A stretch of DNA of 46,011 bases from Pseudomonas sichuanensis (GTDB lineage: Bacteria > Pseudomonadota > Gammaproteobacteria > Pseudomonadales > Pseudomonadaceae): the NCBI RefSeq assembly GCF_003231305.1, contig NZ_QKVM01000052.1:1-46011 (forward strand), in the 5' to 3' direction. A program made the position numbers and the translations under genes. Each line of letters starts with the position of its first letter. Position 1 is the stretch's first letter. The notes beneath the pieces were generated by a model, which saw nothing but the letters and a program-made list of their open reading frames with translations, did no database searches and was not told the origin of the DNA. Positions 7,369 to 15,768 of this stretch are shown one piece after another.

Positions 7369-8028
7369 TCACCGATGTTTGACGGCATACGCCTGGCGCA
7401 CATCGCTGGCCCAGCCATCGAGCACGGCCTTTACGTTGTCGGCGGTCATCTGCTGGCGGTCGTTTTCCAGCGGCACGCCAGTCCCGGTGAGCACCGCTGC
7501 ACCGATCAGCCTGCCGCTGGTGCCCGCCTCGAAACGCAGCTCGCTGGCAATTTCACTGTCCAGGTCTCGCCAGCCCGCAACGCTGCTTACCCCGGCCGCC
7601 ACCAGGGTGATCGGCAGCCATTCATAGAAGTGCAAACCTTGGGTATGGGCGTCGATCCGGCTGATGACCGGCCTGATCACCAGGGTGTTCGGGCCTGGGC
7701 GCTCGACCACGGTCATGACCTTGCCCAGCTCGTTGCGCAGTGCCGCGTCGTAGTAGCCGGTGATGTTGGCCAGCGTACTCTGTGGGATGCGTGCGGTCGG
7801 CGCGGGCGCGGGGTAGAGCCGGCTCGGTGCGAGGTACACCTGGATATAGCGGCCGCGCGGCAGTTTCGGGTCGACCCAGGTCAGGGCGGTGCCGCCCGAA
7901 GGCGTCGGGTGCGGGCTCAGCACGCTGTAGTCCGGCAGGAAGCCGGCAGGCGGCGGTGTCTTGCTGCTGCACGCAGACAGGCCCAATACGCAGGTCAGCA
8001 GTACGGCACGGGCAGGCATGTGCTTCAT
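7369..8028 (-). CDS. DUF3313-type lipoprotein
   Basis: 219 residues. ATG 8028 is chosen over a longer opening because it follows GGAGG and starts a clean lipoprotein signal, 'ARAVLLTCVLGLSACSS', with lipobox LSAC. The remainder ('GYYDAALRNELGKVM', 'LVIRPVISRIDAHTQGL', 'DSEIASELRFEAGTSGRLIGAAV') matches the DUF3313 outer-membrane-associated lipoprotein family of unknown function. The start overlaps the stop of the 102-residue gene upstream (ATGA), so they form a two-gene operon. Confidence 0.85.
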   Translation of the reverse strand: MKHMPARAVLLTCVLGLSACSSKTPPPAGFLPDYSVLSPHPTPSGGTALTWVDPKLPRGRYIQVYLAPSRLYPAPAPTARIPQSTLANITGYYDAALRNELGKVMTVVERPGPNTLVIRPVISRIDAHTQGLHFYEWLPITLVAAGVSSVAGWRDLDSEIASELRFEAGTSGRLIGAAVLTGTGVPLENDRQQMTADNVKAVLDGWASDVRQAYAVKHR

Positions 8029-8333
8029 GGCTGGCCTCCGGCTGCGTCGTTCGCCGGGCCCTGTGGCGAATGCTCGATGTGCAGTTGCCCCTTGGCCATC
8101 ATCCAGTGGATGAGTTCGTTCGCCGTCACCGTATGGCTGTATTCCACCCATTCGCCGTGCGCCGGGCTGTAATGTTCGAAGTAGCGCCGCAGGACGATCT
8201 GGCCATTGTGCTCGCCCAGTTCAAGGCTCGCCTGCTGGATGGTCAGGGCTGCGCCGTCGCCACGGGTGCTGGTGCGCTGGTTGAGGATCAGGGCAGGGCC
8301 CTCGGTGCTGGTGCTGTGGTGCGAGAGGTTCAT
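8025..8333 (-). CDS. Hypothetical protein, first gene of the DUF3313 operon
   Basis: 102 residues, unrecognised. It has no signal peptide or membrane segment. Hydrophilic beta-prone stretches ('GAALTIQQASLELG', 'GQIVLRRYFEHYSPAHGEWVEYSHTV') and a helix ('ANELIHWMMAKGQLHIE') suggest a small soluble alpha/beta protein. A 4-base ATGA overlap couples it to the lipoprotein gene. It is divergent from the response regulator across ~150 bases, so it could be a target of that two-component system, although no repeated operator was found. Confidence 0.7.
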   Translation of the reverse strand: MNLSHHSTSTEGPALILNQRTSTRGDGAALTIQQASLELGEHNGQIVLRRYFEHYSPAHGEWVEYSHTVTANELIHWMMAKGQLHIEHSPQGPANDAAGGQP

Positions 8334-8485
8334 CGGTGCCCCCTGGTGGTCGAAGGCCAGCAGGGTGCCCCAGGTTGTTTGCCGGCGAATGTCGGCGTGA
8401 TGTCCACACTGTAGAAATGTTACGCGGTTGAAATAAATGACCGCAGCCGCGCAATGGTTTTAGATACGCCCTTTTTCTGGACCCT

Positions 8486-9199
8486 GTGACCGTGAGCAGA
8501 CTGCTGATCGTCGACGACGACGTGGAAATCCTGGCCCTGCTGAAGCAGTTCTTCATGCAGCATGCCTACGAGGTCGAGTTGGCCGCCGACGGCCAGGCCA
8601 TGTGGGCGGCCATTGCCCGGCAAACCCCGGACATCATCATCCTCGACCTGATGCTGCCGGGCGAGGGCGGCCTGAGCCTGTGCCAGAAGGTCCGTGCCCA
8701 GACCGGCATCCCGATCGTCATGCTCACCGCCATGGCCGAGCTGAGCGACCGTATCGTCGGCCTGGAACTGGGCGCCGACGACTACCTGACCAAACCCTTC
8801 GACCCGCGTGAGCTGCTCGCCCGCCTGCGCGCCGTACAGCGCCGGGCCGGCGGCCAGTTGCCCCGTGCCGAGGCCGTGCGGCCGCTGATCGGCTTCGCCG
8901 GCTGGCAGCTGGATGTCACCTGCCGCGAGCTGCGCTCGCCCGAGCAGGTGATGATCCCGTTGTCTGGCGCCGAGTTCGACCTGCTGGTGGTGTTCCTCGA
9001 GCACCCGCAGCGCATCCTCACCCGCGAGCAACTGATCGACCTGACCCGTGGCCAGGGGCATGAGGCCTTCGACCGCAGCATCGATGTGCAGGTCAGCCGG
9101 CTGCGGCGCAAGATCGAGCCGGACAGCAAGCGGCCGGACTTGATCCGCACCGTGCGCAATGGCGGCTACCTGTTCACTGCCAAGGTCACCCGGTCATGA
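8486..9199 (+). CDS. OmpR/PhoB family response regulator
   Basis: 237 residues from GTG 8486 (GTG 8492 is an alternative; the leader has only a weak ribosome site). The receiver domain is residues 1-~120, with acidic residues in 'IVDDDVE', phospho-acceptor Asp54 in 'IILDLMLPGEGG', Thr in 'VMLTAMAE' and Lys in 'DDYLTKPFDPREL'. The winged-helix DNA-binding domain is ~135-237 ('LSGAEFDLLVVFLEHPQRILTREQLIDL', 'VSRLRRKIEPD', 'IRTVRNGGYLF'). It is coupled by ATGA overlap to the kinase gene and receives phosphate from it. The signal and the targets are unknown. Confidence 0.96.
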   Translation: MTVSRLLIVDDDVEILALLKQFFMQHAYEVELAADGQAMWAAIARQTPDIIILDLMLPGEGGLSLCQKVRAQTGIPIVMLTAMAELSDRIVGLELGADDYLTKPFDPRELLARLRAVQRRAGGQLPRAEAVRPLIGFAGWQLDVTCRELRSPEQVMIPLSGAEFDLLVVFLEHPQRILTREQLIDLTRGQGHEAFDRSIDVQVSRLRRKIEPDSKRPDLIRTVRNGGYLFTAKVTRS

Positions 9200-10530
9200 T
9201 CGGCCGGTTGTTGCGACGCGATACCCTGCGCTGGCGGATCGCCCTGACCATCTTCGCCGCCATGCTGGCGTCGCTGGCGCTCAATGCGCTGTTCGTCCAG
9301 GTGGCAGGCATCTGGGCGCGCCCGCCGATCGAGCGCACCGGCCTGCTCGAACAGATTGCCGTGACCACGCGCCTGCTGGAAGCGGCGCCGGTACCCTTGC
9401 GCGGGCAACTGGCGCAGGCGGCGAGCAACCCGACCTTGCAGGTGACCTGGAGCGGCCAGCGTGAAGCACTCGAGCTGCCTGCTGCGGGCATGCCGGTGGA
9501 GGCCGAGCGGATCCCGGCGCTGCGGCCATTACTGGGGCAGGGCCGGACGATCGAGGCGTTCAACCCTTCGGATTGGCCAGCGGGCAGCGCCGAGGCGCAT
9601 TACGGCGCACTGGTGCGCCTGGCCGATGGCAGCTGGCTGTCGTTCGTCCCGCCTGAGCGCAGCTGGGGGCTCAGCGCGCCGGCGCGGATTGCGGTGATCC
9701 TCGGCCTGGGGCTGATCGCCACGCTGCTGGTGGCCTGGCTGGCCACGCGGCAACTGGCCAACCCGCTGCAGCGCTTCGCCAGCGCCGCGCGCCGTTTCGG
9801 CGGCGACCTGCAGGCCCCGCCGATCGACATCGAGGGGCCGCAGGAGATCCGCCAGGCCATCGTCGCGTTCAACACCATGCAGGCGCAGATCCAGCACTTT
9901 GTGCGCGAGCGCACCCAGATGCTCGCGGCCATCTCCCATGACCTGCGGGCCCCCCTGACGCGCCTGCGCCTGCGCAGCGAGTTCATGGAGGACCTGGAGC
10001 ACCAGCGCAAGCTGGTGCGCGATGTCGACGAGATGCAATCGATGATCAACGCTGCCCTGGCGTTCTTCCGCGAAGGCACGCAGCTGGAGCAGGCGACAGT
10101 GTTCGATCTGTCCGAGCTGTTGCAGACCATCCTCGACGATTACTGCGACCAGCACATCGATGTCGACTTCAGCGGCCCCGCACACCTGGTGCATTGGGGC
10201 CGGCCGTTGGCGCTCAAGCGGGTGGTGGTCAACCTGCTGGAGAACGCGATCAAGTATGCGCGCACCCCGCGCATCGCCCTGAGCCGTGAGGCCCATCGGG
10301 TGCTGATCGAGATCAGCGATGAGGGACCGGGCATCCCCGAAGCGGCACTGCAGCAGGTGTTCGAGCCGTTCTTCCGCCTGGAAGGCTCACGCAACCGGCA
10401 TACCGGCGGCGTCGGGCTCGGCTTGTCGGCGGCGCGGGCGATGGTACGCGAGCAGGGTGGCGAACTGACCTTGCATAACCGCCGGGGTGCGGGGCTGGTG
10501 GCCCGGATCGAATTGCCGGACTACCGCTGA
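9196..10530 (+). CDS. Membrane sensor histidine kinase
   Basis: 444 residues. TM1 is ~14-34, a periplasmic sensor ~36-155 without a recognised motif, TM2 ~160-182, then HAMP ('ATRQLANPLQRFASAARRFGG'). The DHp domain holds His248 in 'AAISHDLRAPLTRLRLR'. The ATPase domain has the N box 'VVVNLLENAIKYA' (Asn346, Asn350), G1 'DEGPGIP', the F box 'FEPFFRLEGSR' and G2 'GGVGLGLSAARAM'. The layout resembles EnvZ/RstB-type kinases. It is an operon with the response regulator. Its 3' end is only three bases from the convergent PBP-OmpA gene. Confidence 0.95.
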   Translation: MIGRLLRRDTLRWRIALTIFAAMLASLALNALFVQVAGIWARPPIERTGLLEQIAVTTRLLEAAPVPLRGQLAQAASNPTLQVTWSGQREALELPAAGMPVEAERIPALRPLLGQGRTIEAFNPSDWPAGSAEAHYGALVRLADGSWLSFVPPERSWGLSAPARIAVILGLGLIATLLVAWLATRQLANPLQRFASAARRFGGDLQAPPIDIEGPQEIRQAIVAFNTMQAQIQHFVRERTQMLAAISHDLRAPLTRLRLRSEFMEDLEHQRKLVRDVDEMQSMINAALAFFREGTQLEQATVFDLSELLQTILDDYCDQHIDVDFSGPAHLVHWGRPLALKRVVVNLLENAIKYARTPRIALSREAHRVLIEISDEGPGIPEAALQQVFEPFFRLEGSRNRHTGGVGLGLSAARAMVREQGGELTLHNRRGAGLVARIELPDYR

Positions 10531-10533
10531 AGC

Positions 10534-11841
10534 TCAGTACACCCAGACCTCGACCCGGCGGTTGCGCAAGCGCCCCTGTTCCAGGTCGTTGCCCGCGACC
10601 GGCAGTTCGTCGCCCATGCCGGTCACTTCCTTGACCTCCACGCCCTGGCGCGCCAGTTCGCGGCGTACCGCCATGGCCCGCAGGCGCGAGAGCAGGGCGG
10701 CGCGCCCCGGGGTTTCCTTGGGGTCGCCAAAGCCCACCAAGACCGCCTTGCGCTGCAACTTACCGGCCTGGCGCAGGTAGTCGCCGACCCGCTGCACATC
10801 GCGCAGGGCCTTGTTGTCGAGGCCGGCGCTGCCCTCCTGGAAACGAAAGTTGACCGTCAGGCGGTTGGCTTCGCGCGCAAGGCTTAAGTAGCGCACTGGC
10901 ATGTCCGCTTGCGCCGGCACCGGCAGTGCTTTGATCTGCTGCGAGACGAAGCCCTGCTCGGCGACGATGGCCTGGCCGGCGGGGCTCTGGGCGAACTCGG
11001 CCAGGGCCCGGGCCTGGGGGATCGCGTTGGCCGGCAGGTAGAAGAACAGGCGCCGCGACAGCGGGTAGTCCTCGCTGGCTACCAGCGCGCGGCTGGGTGG
11101 CAGGGCGGCGGCATCGCCGTCGGCCACCGCCAGTACCTTGGCCCCGTGCACCGTGGCCAGACCGCTGAAACCGATGGCCTGGCGGTCGGCCTTGACCTGT
11201 TCGGCCAAGGCCTCGGCAGATTCGAAGCGCCGGGCCTGGGCCGACAGTTCGCCGTGGCGTGGGTCGAGCACCAGCGCCTTGAAGGTTTCGAAGGTGCCCG
11301 AGCGGTCGTCGCGGGCGTACAGGTGGATAGCGCCGCCGGGCACCCCCAACTGCTCCCAGCGTGAGAGCTGGCCAGAGAAGATCTGCGCCAGTTGCACGGT
11401 GGTCAACTGCGCCAACGGATTGTCGGGGTGGACGATAACCGCCACACCATCGAGGCCGATCACTTGTTCCGAACCGGCCACGCGCAGGTCGCCCAAGGCT
11501 TGCAGTTGCTGCGCTTCGCGGTCGCTGATCGGCCGCGAGGCGGCGGCCAGGTCGGCGTCGCCCCGGGCCAGGGCGGCGAAGCCGGTGCTCGAACCGTGGG
11601 CGGCGATGTCGATGCGCAGCGGCTGTCCGTTGCGGCTCTGGGCGCGGATCAGGGTCTCGTTGGCTGCCGCGCCGGGCTGGCTGTCGATCGCACTGGCGCC
11701 TTGCGCCTGCAGCAGCCCGCGCACCAGCGCCGGGGCCAGTGCGGCGCCGATGGTGTTGGAGCCCTGGATGCGCAGTTGCACGGGCTCGGCCATGGTCAGC
11801 GCGGGGATCAGGCAGAGCAGAAGGGGGAGCAGGCGGTGCAT
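10534..11841 (-). CDS. PstS-like substrate-binding domain fused to OmpA C-terminal domain
   Basis: 435 residues. ATG 11841 is preferred over a longer reading that runs into the upstream repeat: it begins a clear Sec signal, 'HRLLPLLLCLIPALTMA', after AAAGG. Residues ~22-290 are a periplasmic phosphate-binding-like domain ('LRIQGSNTIGAALAPAL', 'AAHGSSTGFAALARGDADLAAASRPIS', 'YARDDRSGTFETFKALVL'). Residues ~315-435 are an OmpA/MotB peptidoglycan-binding domain ending 'GRLRNRRVEVWVY'. Fusions of this type tether a ligand-binding protein to the cell wall; the ligand could be phosphate or another oxyanion. There are no transporter genes nearby, so a sensing or scavenging role is inferred. Confidence 0.9.
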   Translation of the reverse strand: MHRLLPLLLCLIPALTMAEPVQLRIQGSNTIGAALAPALVRGLLQAQGASAIDSQPGAAANETLIRAQSRNGQPLRIDIAAHGSSTGFAALARGDADLAAASRPISDREAQQLQALGDLRVAGSEQVIGLDGVAVIVHPDNPLAQLTTVQLAQIFSGQLSRWEQLGVPGGAIHLYARDDRSGTFETFKALVLDPRHGELSAQARRFESAEALAEQVKADRQAIGFSGLATVHGAKVLAVADGDAAALPPSRALVASEDYPLSRRLFFYLPANAIPQARALAEFAQSPAGQAIVAEQGFVSQQIKALPVPAQADMPVRYLSLAREANRLTVNFRFQEGSAGLDNKALRDVQRVGDYLRQAGKLQRKAVLVGFGDPKETPGRAALLSRLRAMAVRRELARQGVEVKEVTGMGDELPVAGNDLEQGRLRNRRVEVWVY

Positions 11842-11950
11842 GCCGGGGACCTTTGGCACAGAGTTGCGCCGCAGATTACGACAGTGGCGTGACTGTTGGA
11901 TGACAGGGGCGGCAGCTGACTTTTTATGCCTTCGAGTGTATGGCGACAGG

Positions 11951-12249
11951 TTTGCAGCGCCTATGAGATCGAGCGCCGCCCGCGCGGCGCTTCGCGGGTA
12001 AATCGCAGCGGCGAACCGCCGCTCCCACAGTTTGTTTCGGGCCAGTCTCTCCTGTGCCATCACCTGGTCCGCCTTGTTGGTACGACGCGGTTTCATCATG
12101 GGCGTTGCCGCCGCCCCACATGACTCAAGGCATGCACCAAGGCAGGCGCCGGTACTTTCCCAGGAATAATTGGCCCGAAACAGACTGTGGGAGCGGGTTT
12201 ACCCGCGAAGCGCCGCGCGGGCGGCGCTCGATCTCATGGGCGCTGCAAA
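11951..12249. repeat. Composite inverted repeat, copy A (REP arms with conserved core)
   Basis: The arms read inward as TTTGCAGCGCC(T/C)ATGAGATCG, then a GAGCGCCGCCCGCGCGGCGC segment, then the REP unit CTTCGCGGGTAAA, and finally CCCAC...TTTCGGGCCA. They are repeated inverted on the right up to CGCTGCAAA at 12241-12249. The core between them (about 12045-12165) is shared with copy B at 29830-30187. The element fills most of the 453-base gap between the NCS1 permease 3' end and the PBP-OmpA start; I see no gene in this gap. Confidence 0.85.
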
Positions 12250-12294
12250 AACTTCGGCGAGCCCTTGGTGGCCCTCACCGAACTTCCCGCCAAA

Positions 12295-13692
12295 TCAACG
12301 CGCCTCAGGCACGATGATGTGGCTCGGCGCTTCGCTGGCCCGGCGCCGGGCGACGCAGTAATACAGCACGCTCGGCACCACCAGCCCGATCAGCCAGGAC
12401 ACATCCACGCCGCCCAGGTGCGCGACCATGGGCCCGGTGTACAGCTTGGTGTCGATGAACGGCATCTGCACCAGCACGCCGAAGGTGTACACGCCGATCC
12501 CCGGCCAGTTCCAGCGGCCATAGCGGCCGTTGGGGTCGGCCAGTGCCGGGATGTCGTAGCGTTCCTTGGTGATGAAGTAGTAATCCACCAGGTTCACCGC
12601 GCTCCAGGGCACGAAGAAGGTCAGCAGGAACAGGATGAACGACTTGAACGCCGTGAGGAACGAGTGCTGGCCGAGCAGGGCGACCAGCGTGGCGGCGCCG
12701 ACGATAGCCAGCACGAACACCAGGCGTTGGGCGCGGCTGATCGACAGGTGGCCACGAAAACCGCTGATGATCGTGGCGATGCACATGAAGCTGCCGTAGC
12801 TGTTGAGCGTAGAGATGGTCACCTTGCCGAACGCGATGCAGAAGTACAGCAGCGCCGCCGTGGTGCCGGCGCCGCCCAGGCCGACGATGTAGGCCACTTC
12901 ACGCCCGGAGAACTGCCCGCCGGCGATGGCGACGGCGAACACCCCCAGGACCATCGACGCCTGGGCGCCGATCACCGAACCCAGGCCTGCGGCGAGGAAC
13001 GTCTTGAGGGGCGAGGTGTTGCTGGGCAGGTAGCGCGAATAGTCGGCCACATAGGGGCCGAAGGCGATCTGCCAGGACGCCGCCAGAGAGACCGCGAGCA
13101 GGAAGGTGGCCCAGCTGAAATGGCGGTTGGCGAGGAGCTCGCTGATGTCGGCCAGCATCAGGATGCGGCTGAACAGATAGACGAAGGCGATGATGCCCAG
13201 CACGCTGGCCACTCGGCCGATCCAGTGAATCACCCGGTAGCCAGCCAGGGTCGCCAGCACGATCACCCCGGCGAACAGCAGGATGCCGGTGCTGTCGCTG
13301 ACGCTGAGCAATTGGCCGATGGCCTGGCCGGACAGCACCGTGCCGGTGGCGGTGAAGCCCATGTACATCAGGCACACCAGCACCATGGGGATGGCGGCGC
13401 CGTAGACCCCGAACTGTACGCGGCTGGAGATCATCTGCGGCAGCCCCAGGCGCGGGCCCTGGGCGGCATGCAGGGCCATCACCGCGCCGCCGATCAGTTG
13501 GCCGATGAACAGGCCGATCAGCGACCAGAACACATCGCCGCCGAGCACCACGGCCAGGGCGCCGGTGACGATAGCGGTAATCTGCAGGTTGGCACCCAGC
13601 CACAGGGTGAACTGGCTGTAGACGCGTCCATGGCGTTCGGCTTCGGGGATGTAGTCGATCGAGCGCCGCTCGATCACAGGTTTGCTGGACAT
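12295..13692 (-). CDS. NCS1 family permease (cytosine/purine/hydantoin type)
   Basis: 465 residues with about 12 membrane segments. ATG 13692 (MSSKPVIERRSIDYIPEAERHG) is chosen because the cytoplasmic 'IP..ER.G' N-terminus is the normal start of the family; a start 29 codons upstream lacks support. Signatures include 'QFTLWLGANLQITAIVTGAL', 'GLPQMISSRVQFGVYGA', 'ASWQIAFGPYVADYSRYLP' and 'WSAVNLVDYYFITKERYDI', all typical of CodB-like NCS1 symporters that import a nucleobase or related ring compound with a cation. It is monocistronic. The substrate cannot be fixed from the sequence. A HutC-like half-palindrome lies upstream at 13777-13790. Confidence 0.92.
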   Translation of the reverse strand: MSSKPVIERRSIDYIPEAERHGRVYSQFTLWLGANLQITAIVTGALAVVLGGDVFWSLIGLFIGQLIGGAVMALHAAQGPRLGLPQMISSRVQFGVYGAAIPMVLVCLMYMGFTATGTVLSGQAIGQLLSVSDSTGILLFAGVIVLATLAGYRVIHWIGRVASVLGIIAFVYLFSRILMLADISELLANRHFSWATFLLAVSLAASWQIAFGPYVADYSRYLPSNTSPLKTFLAAGLGSVIGAQASMVLGVFAVAIAGGQFSGREVAYIVGLGGAGTTAALLYFCIAFGKVTISTLNSYGSFMCIATIISGFRGHLSISRAQRLVFVLAIVGAATLVALLGQHSFLTAFKSFILFLLTFFVPWSAVNLVDYYFITKERYDIPALADPNGRYGRWNWPGIGVYTFGVLVQMPFIDTKLYTGPMVAHLGGVDVSWLIGLVVPSVLYYCVARRRASEAPSHIIVPEAR

Positions 13693-13776
13693 CGGGGAGG
13701 GCTCCGCTTCGTTGTTTTTGTGAGGGGCGGCGGCTATCGGCGGGACGCAGGGCGGATGGCCGAGGCTTGATATGAG

Positions 13777-13790
13777 CATGTCTATACAAG
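13777..13790. promoter_or_regulatory. HutC/GntR-like operator candidate
   Basis: On the minus strand the site reads CTTGTATAGACATG, close to the Pseudomonas HutC consensus CTTGTATGTACAAG as I recall it. It lies 85 bases upstream of the NCS1 permease start and could be its operator. The dyad is imperfect and no regulator gene is adjacent. Confidence 0.35.
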
Positions 13791-13954
13791 TCCGGTCAAG
13801 TGAAGCTTGCGGCCAGTTTTTCCTGTTGTCATCGAGCCGATACAGCGCACTGTTACGTAAGGTCGATACACAACTGTGCTGGTCCCTGGGCCTGTAATCG
13901 CCTTATGCTGTAACGAAATATGTCTAGAACAAGCCTGCAGAAGGAAAGCGTGCC

Positions 13955-14839
13955 ATGCCACTCAAGGACCTGCTGATCGCCCTGGTGGTGATCATCGCCT
14001 GGGGCGTCAATTTCGTGGTCATCAAGGTCGGCCTCGACGGCCTGCCGCCGATGCTGCTGGGTGCCTTGCGCTTTCTGCTGGTGGCGTTCCCGGCGGTGCT
14101 GCTGGTGCGGCGCCCGAATTTGCCGTGGCGCTGGCTGATTGCCTACGGCGCGACCATCTCCCTGGGGCAGTTCGCCTTCCTGTTCCAGGCCATGTACAGC
14201 GGCATGCCGCCAGGGCTTGCATCGCTGGTGCTGCAATCGCAAGCGTTCTTTACCCTCGGTTTCGCCGCGCTGTTCCTCGGTGAGCGGCTGCGCCTGGCCA
14301 GTGTGCTCGGGCTGCTGGTGGCGGCCGGGGGGCTGGCGGTGATCGGCAGCGAGCACAGCAGCCACGTGCCGCTGATCGCCTTGCTGCTGACCCTGTGCGG
14401 CGGCGCCATGTGGGGCATGGGCAACATCATCACCCGGCGCTTCGGCAAGGTCGATCTGGTGGCGCTGGTGATCTGGGGCGGGCTGATCCCGCCGCTGCCG
14501 TTCCTGGCGCTGTCGTGGTGGCTGGAAGGGCCGGAGCTGATTGCCCACGCACTGCTCAACATCAGCTGGAGCTCGGTGCTGGCTCTGGCCTACCTGGCGT
14601 TCGTCGCCACCATGATCGGCTACAGCCTGTGGAGCACGCTGCTGTCGCGCCACCCGGCGGGCAAGGTGGCGCCGTTCTCGCTGCTGGTGCCGGTGATCGG
14701 CCTGAGTTCCTCGGCGTTGCTGCTGGGCGAGCGCTTGAGCCAGATGCAGGTCTGGGGTGGCCTGCTGGTGATGCTGGGGCTGCTGATCAATGTGTTCGGG
14801 CCACGGCTGGGGCAGCGCTTGAAGGCGGCCAGCGCGTAG
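13955..14839 (+). CDS. eamA: EamA family exporter (O-acetylserine/cysteine exporter-like)
   Basis: 294 residues and about ten membrane segments in two EamA repeats. ATG 13955 follows AAGGAAAG. The sequence is strikingly close to E. coli EamA (YdeD) as I remember it: 'AWGVNFVVIKVGL', 'LRFLLVAFPAVLLV', 'YSGMPPGLASLVLQSQAFFT', 'ALAYLAFVATMIGYSLWSTLL' and 'APFSLLVPVIGLSSSALLLGERL'. E. coli EamA exports O-acetylserine and cysteine pathway metabolites. It is monocistronic with its own promoter region (13800-13950), divergent from the NCS1 permease. Confidence 0.9.
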   Translation: MPLKDLLIALVVIIAWGVNFVVIKVGLDGLPPMLLGALRFLLVAFPAVLLVRRPNLPWRWLIAYGATISLGQFAFLFQAMYSGMPPGLASLVLQSQAFFTLGFAALFLGERLRLASVLGLLVAAGGLAVIGSEHSSHVPLIALLLTLCGGAMWGMGNIITRRFGKVDLVALVIWGGLIPPLPFLALSWWLEGPELIAHALLNISWSSVLALAYLAFVATMIGYSLWSTLLSRHPAGKVAPFSLLVPVIGLSSSALLLGERLSQMQVWGGLLVMLGLLINVFGPRLGQRLKAASA

Positions 14840-14978
14840 GGCTCCAGGGGGCATAGGTCGGTATTACGGGGTTGGTGCGCTAGCAACTGTCTTGTAATGC
14901 TTGTTCTGGCCGCATCGCCGGCAAGCCGCACACCCTCTGTTAGACTTGGCCTCTTTTGCCATGTCAACGGAGCAGCCC

Positions 14979-15299
14979 ATGATCATCTCTACCACCAGCC
15001 AACTCGAAGGCCGACCGGTTGCCGAGTACCTCGGCGTGGTCAGCGCCGAATCGGTGCAGGGGATCAACTTCGTGCGTGATTTTTTCGCACGCTTTCGCGA
15101 CGTCTTCGGCGGCCGTTCGCAGACCCTGGAAGGCGCGCTTAAGCTGGCCCGCGAGCAGGCCACCGAGGAGTTGCAGGCGCGGGCACGCCAGTTGCAAGCC
15201 GATGCGGTGCTGGGCGTGGACTTCGAAATCAGCATGCCATCGGTGCAGGGCGGCATGGTCGTGGTGTTCGCCACCGGCACGGCGGTGCGCCTGAAATAG
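14979..15299 (+). CDS. YbjQ/UPF0145 family protein
   Basis: 106 residues from ATG 14979 behind GGAG; an ATG at 14961 in frame is an alternative. The sequence shows the family pattern 'TTSQLEGRPVAEYLGVVSAESVQG', 'GGRSQTLEGALKLAREQATEELQARARQLQADAVLGVDFEIS' and a final beta-strand 'MVVVFATGTAVRL'. Members form pentameric rings and are annotated as putative heavy-metal-binding, but their role is unknown. The length is that of the full family. It is a stand-alone gene. Confidence 0.93.
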   Translation: MIISTTSQLEGRPVAEYLGVVSAESVQGINFVRDFFARFRDVFGGRSQTLEGALKLAREQATEELQARARQLQADAVLGVDFEISMPSVQGGMVVVFATGTAVRLK

Positions 15300-15439
15300 C
15301 AATGTGCCATTGGTCGGGCAAGGGGATTTTGTCCGACTGGTCTGCAAATGACCGGCTAGTCTCACTTCATCAGGCCGCCGCTTCACTTGGGCAAACACGC
15401 TGTTTGCCGGCGCGGTCAGCATTGGAGGGAGTCACGGGC

Positions 15440-15628
15440 ATGAACGAATCCTACTTCGAAGACTTGAACGATTCATTTCCGATCAACAATCAGGTGTGGT
15501 GCGGCCAGTCGGCGTTCCGGCTGGGTTTCGCCAACATGACCCTGGATGAGTCGGAGCAGCTGCAACCGGTGCACCTGCAGCGTGCCAAGAAGGGGCGCTT
15601 CACCCCGCGGCTACCGCCGAAAAAGTAA
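15440..15628 (+). CDS. Small conserved-type hypothetical protein (62 residues)
   Basis: ATG 15440 follows GGAGG by 11 bases and is chosen over an upstream opening without a ribosome site. The product begins acidic ('NESYFEDLNDSFPINNQVWCGQ') and ends strongly basic ('QRAKKGRFTPRLPPKK'), with one Cys and no membrane segment. The polarised charge and the small size suggest a nucleic-acid- or ribosome-binding accessory protein, but no family is recognised. A strong intrinsic terminator begins 17 bases after the stop, supporting a real, separately transcribed gene. Confidence 0.7.
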   Translation: MNESYFEDLNDSFPINNQVWCGQSAFRLGFANMTLDESEQLQPVHLQRAKKGRFTPRLPPKK

Positions 15629-15644
15629 ACCTGCACAGCGAACA

Positions 15645-15670
15645 CCCCGCCCAACGGCGGGGTTTTTTTT
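15645..15670 (+). terminator. Intrinsic terminator
   Basis: Stem CCCCGCC/GGCGGGG with loop CAAC, followed by eight T residues. It ends the transcript of the 62-residue gene. Confidence 0.92.
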
Positions 15671-15768
15671 GCATTCCTTGATCCTGCGCATGGCAACGCA
15701 GGGTCGTGCTCGTCGCAGGCCCGCCGCTGTGGTTTGCTTGCGCGATTCACTCGCGGAGTACCGATTCA

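Noticed and set aside
11842..12099. N-terminal extension of the PBP-OmpA protein reading through the repeat
   Set aside because: The in-frame extension translates the composite repeat core and REP sequence; the Sec signal and ribosome site place the start at 11841.
12187..13770. 527-codon open frame antisense to the NCS1 permease
   Set aside because: Shadow frame starting inside a REP unit; repetitive His/Gln/Asp/Gly composition and no family.
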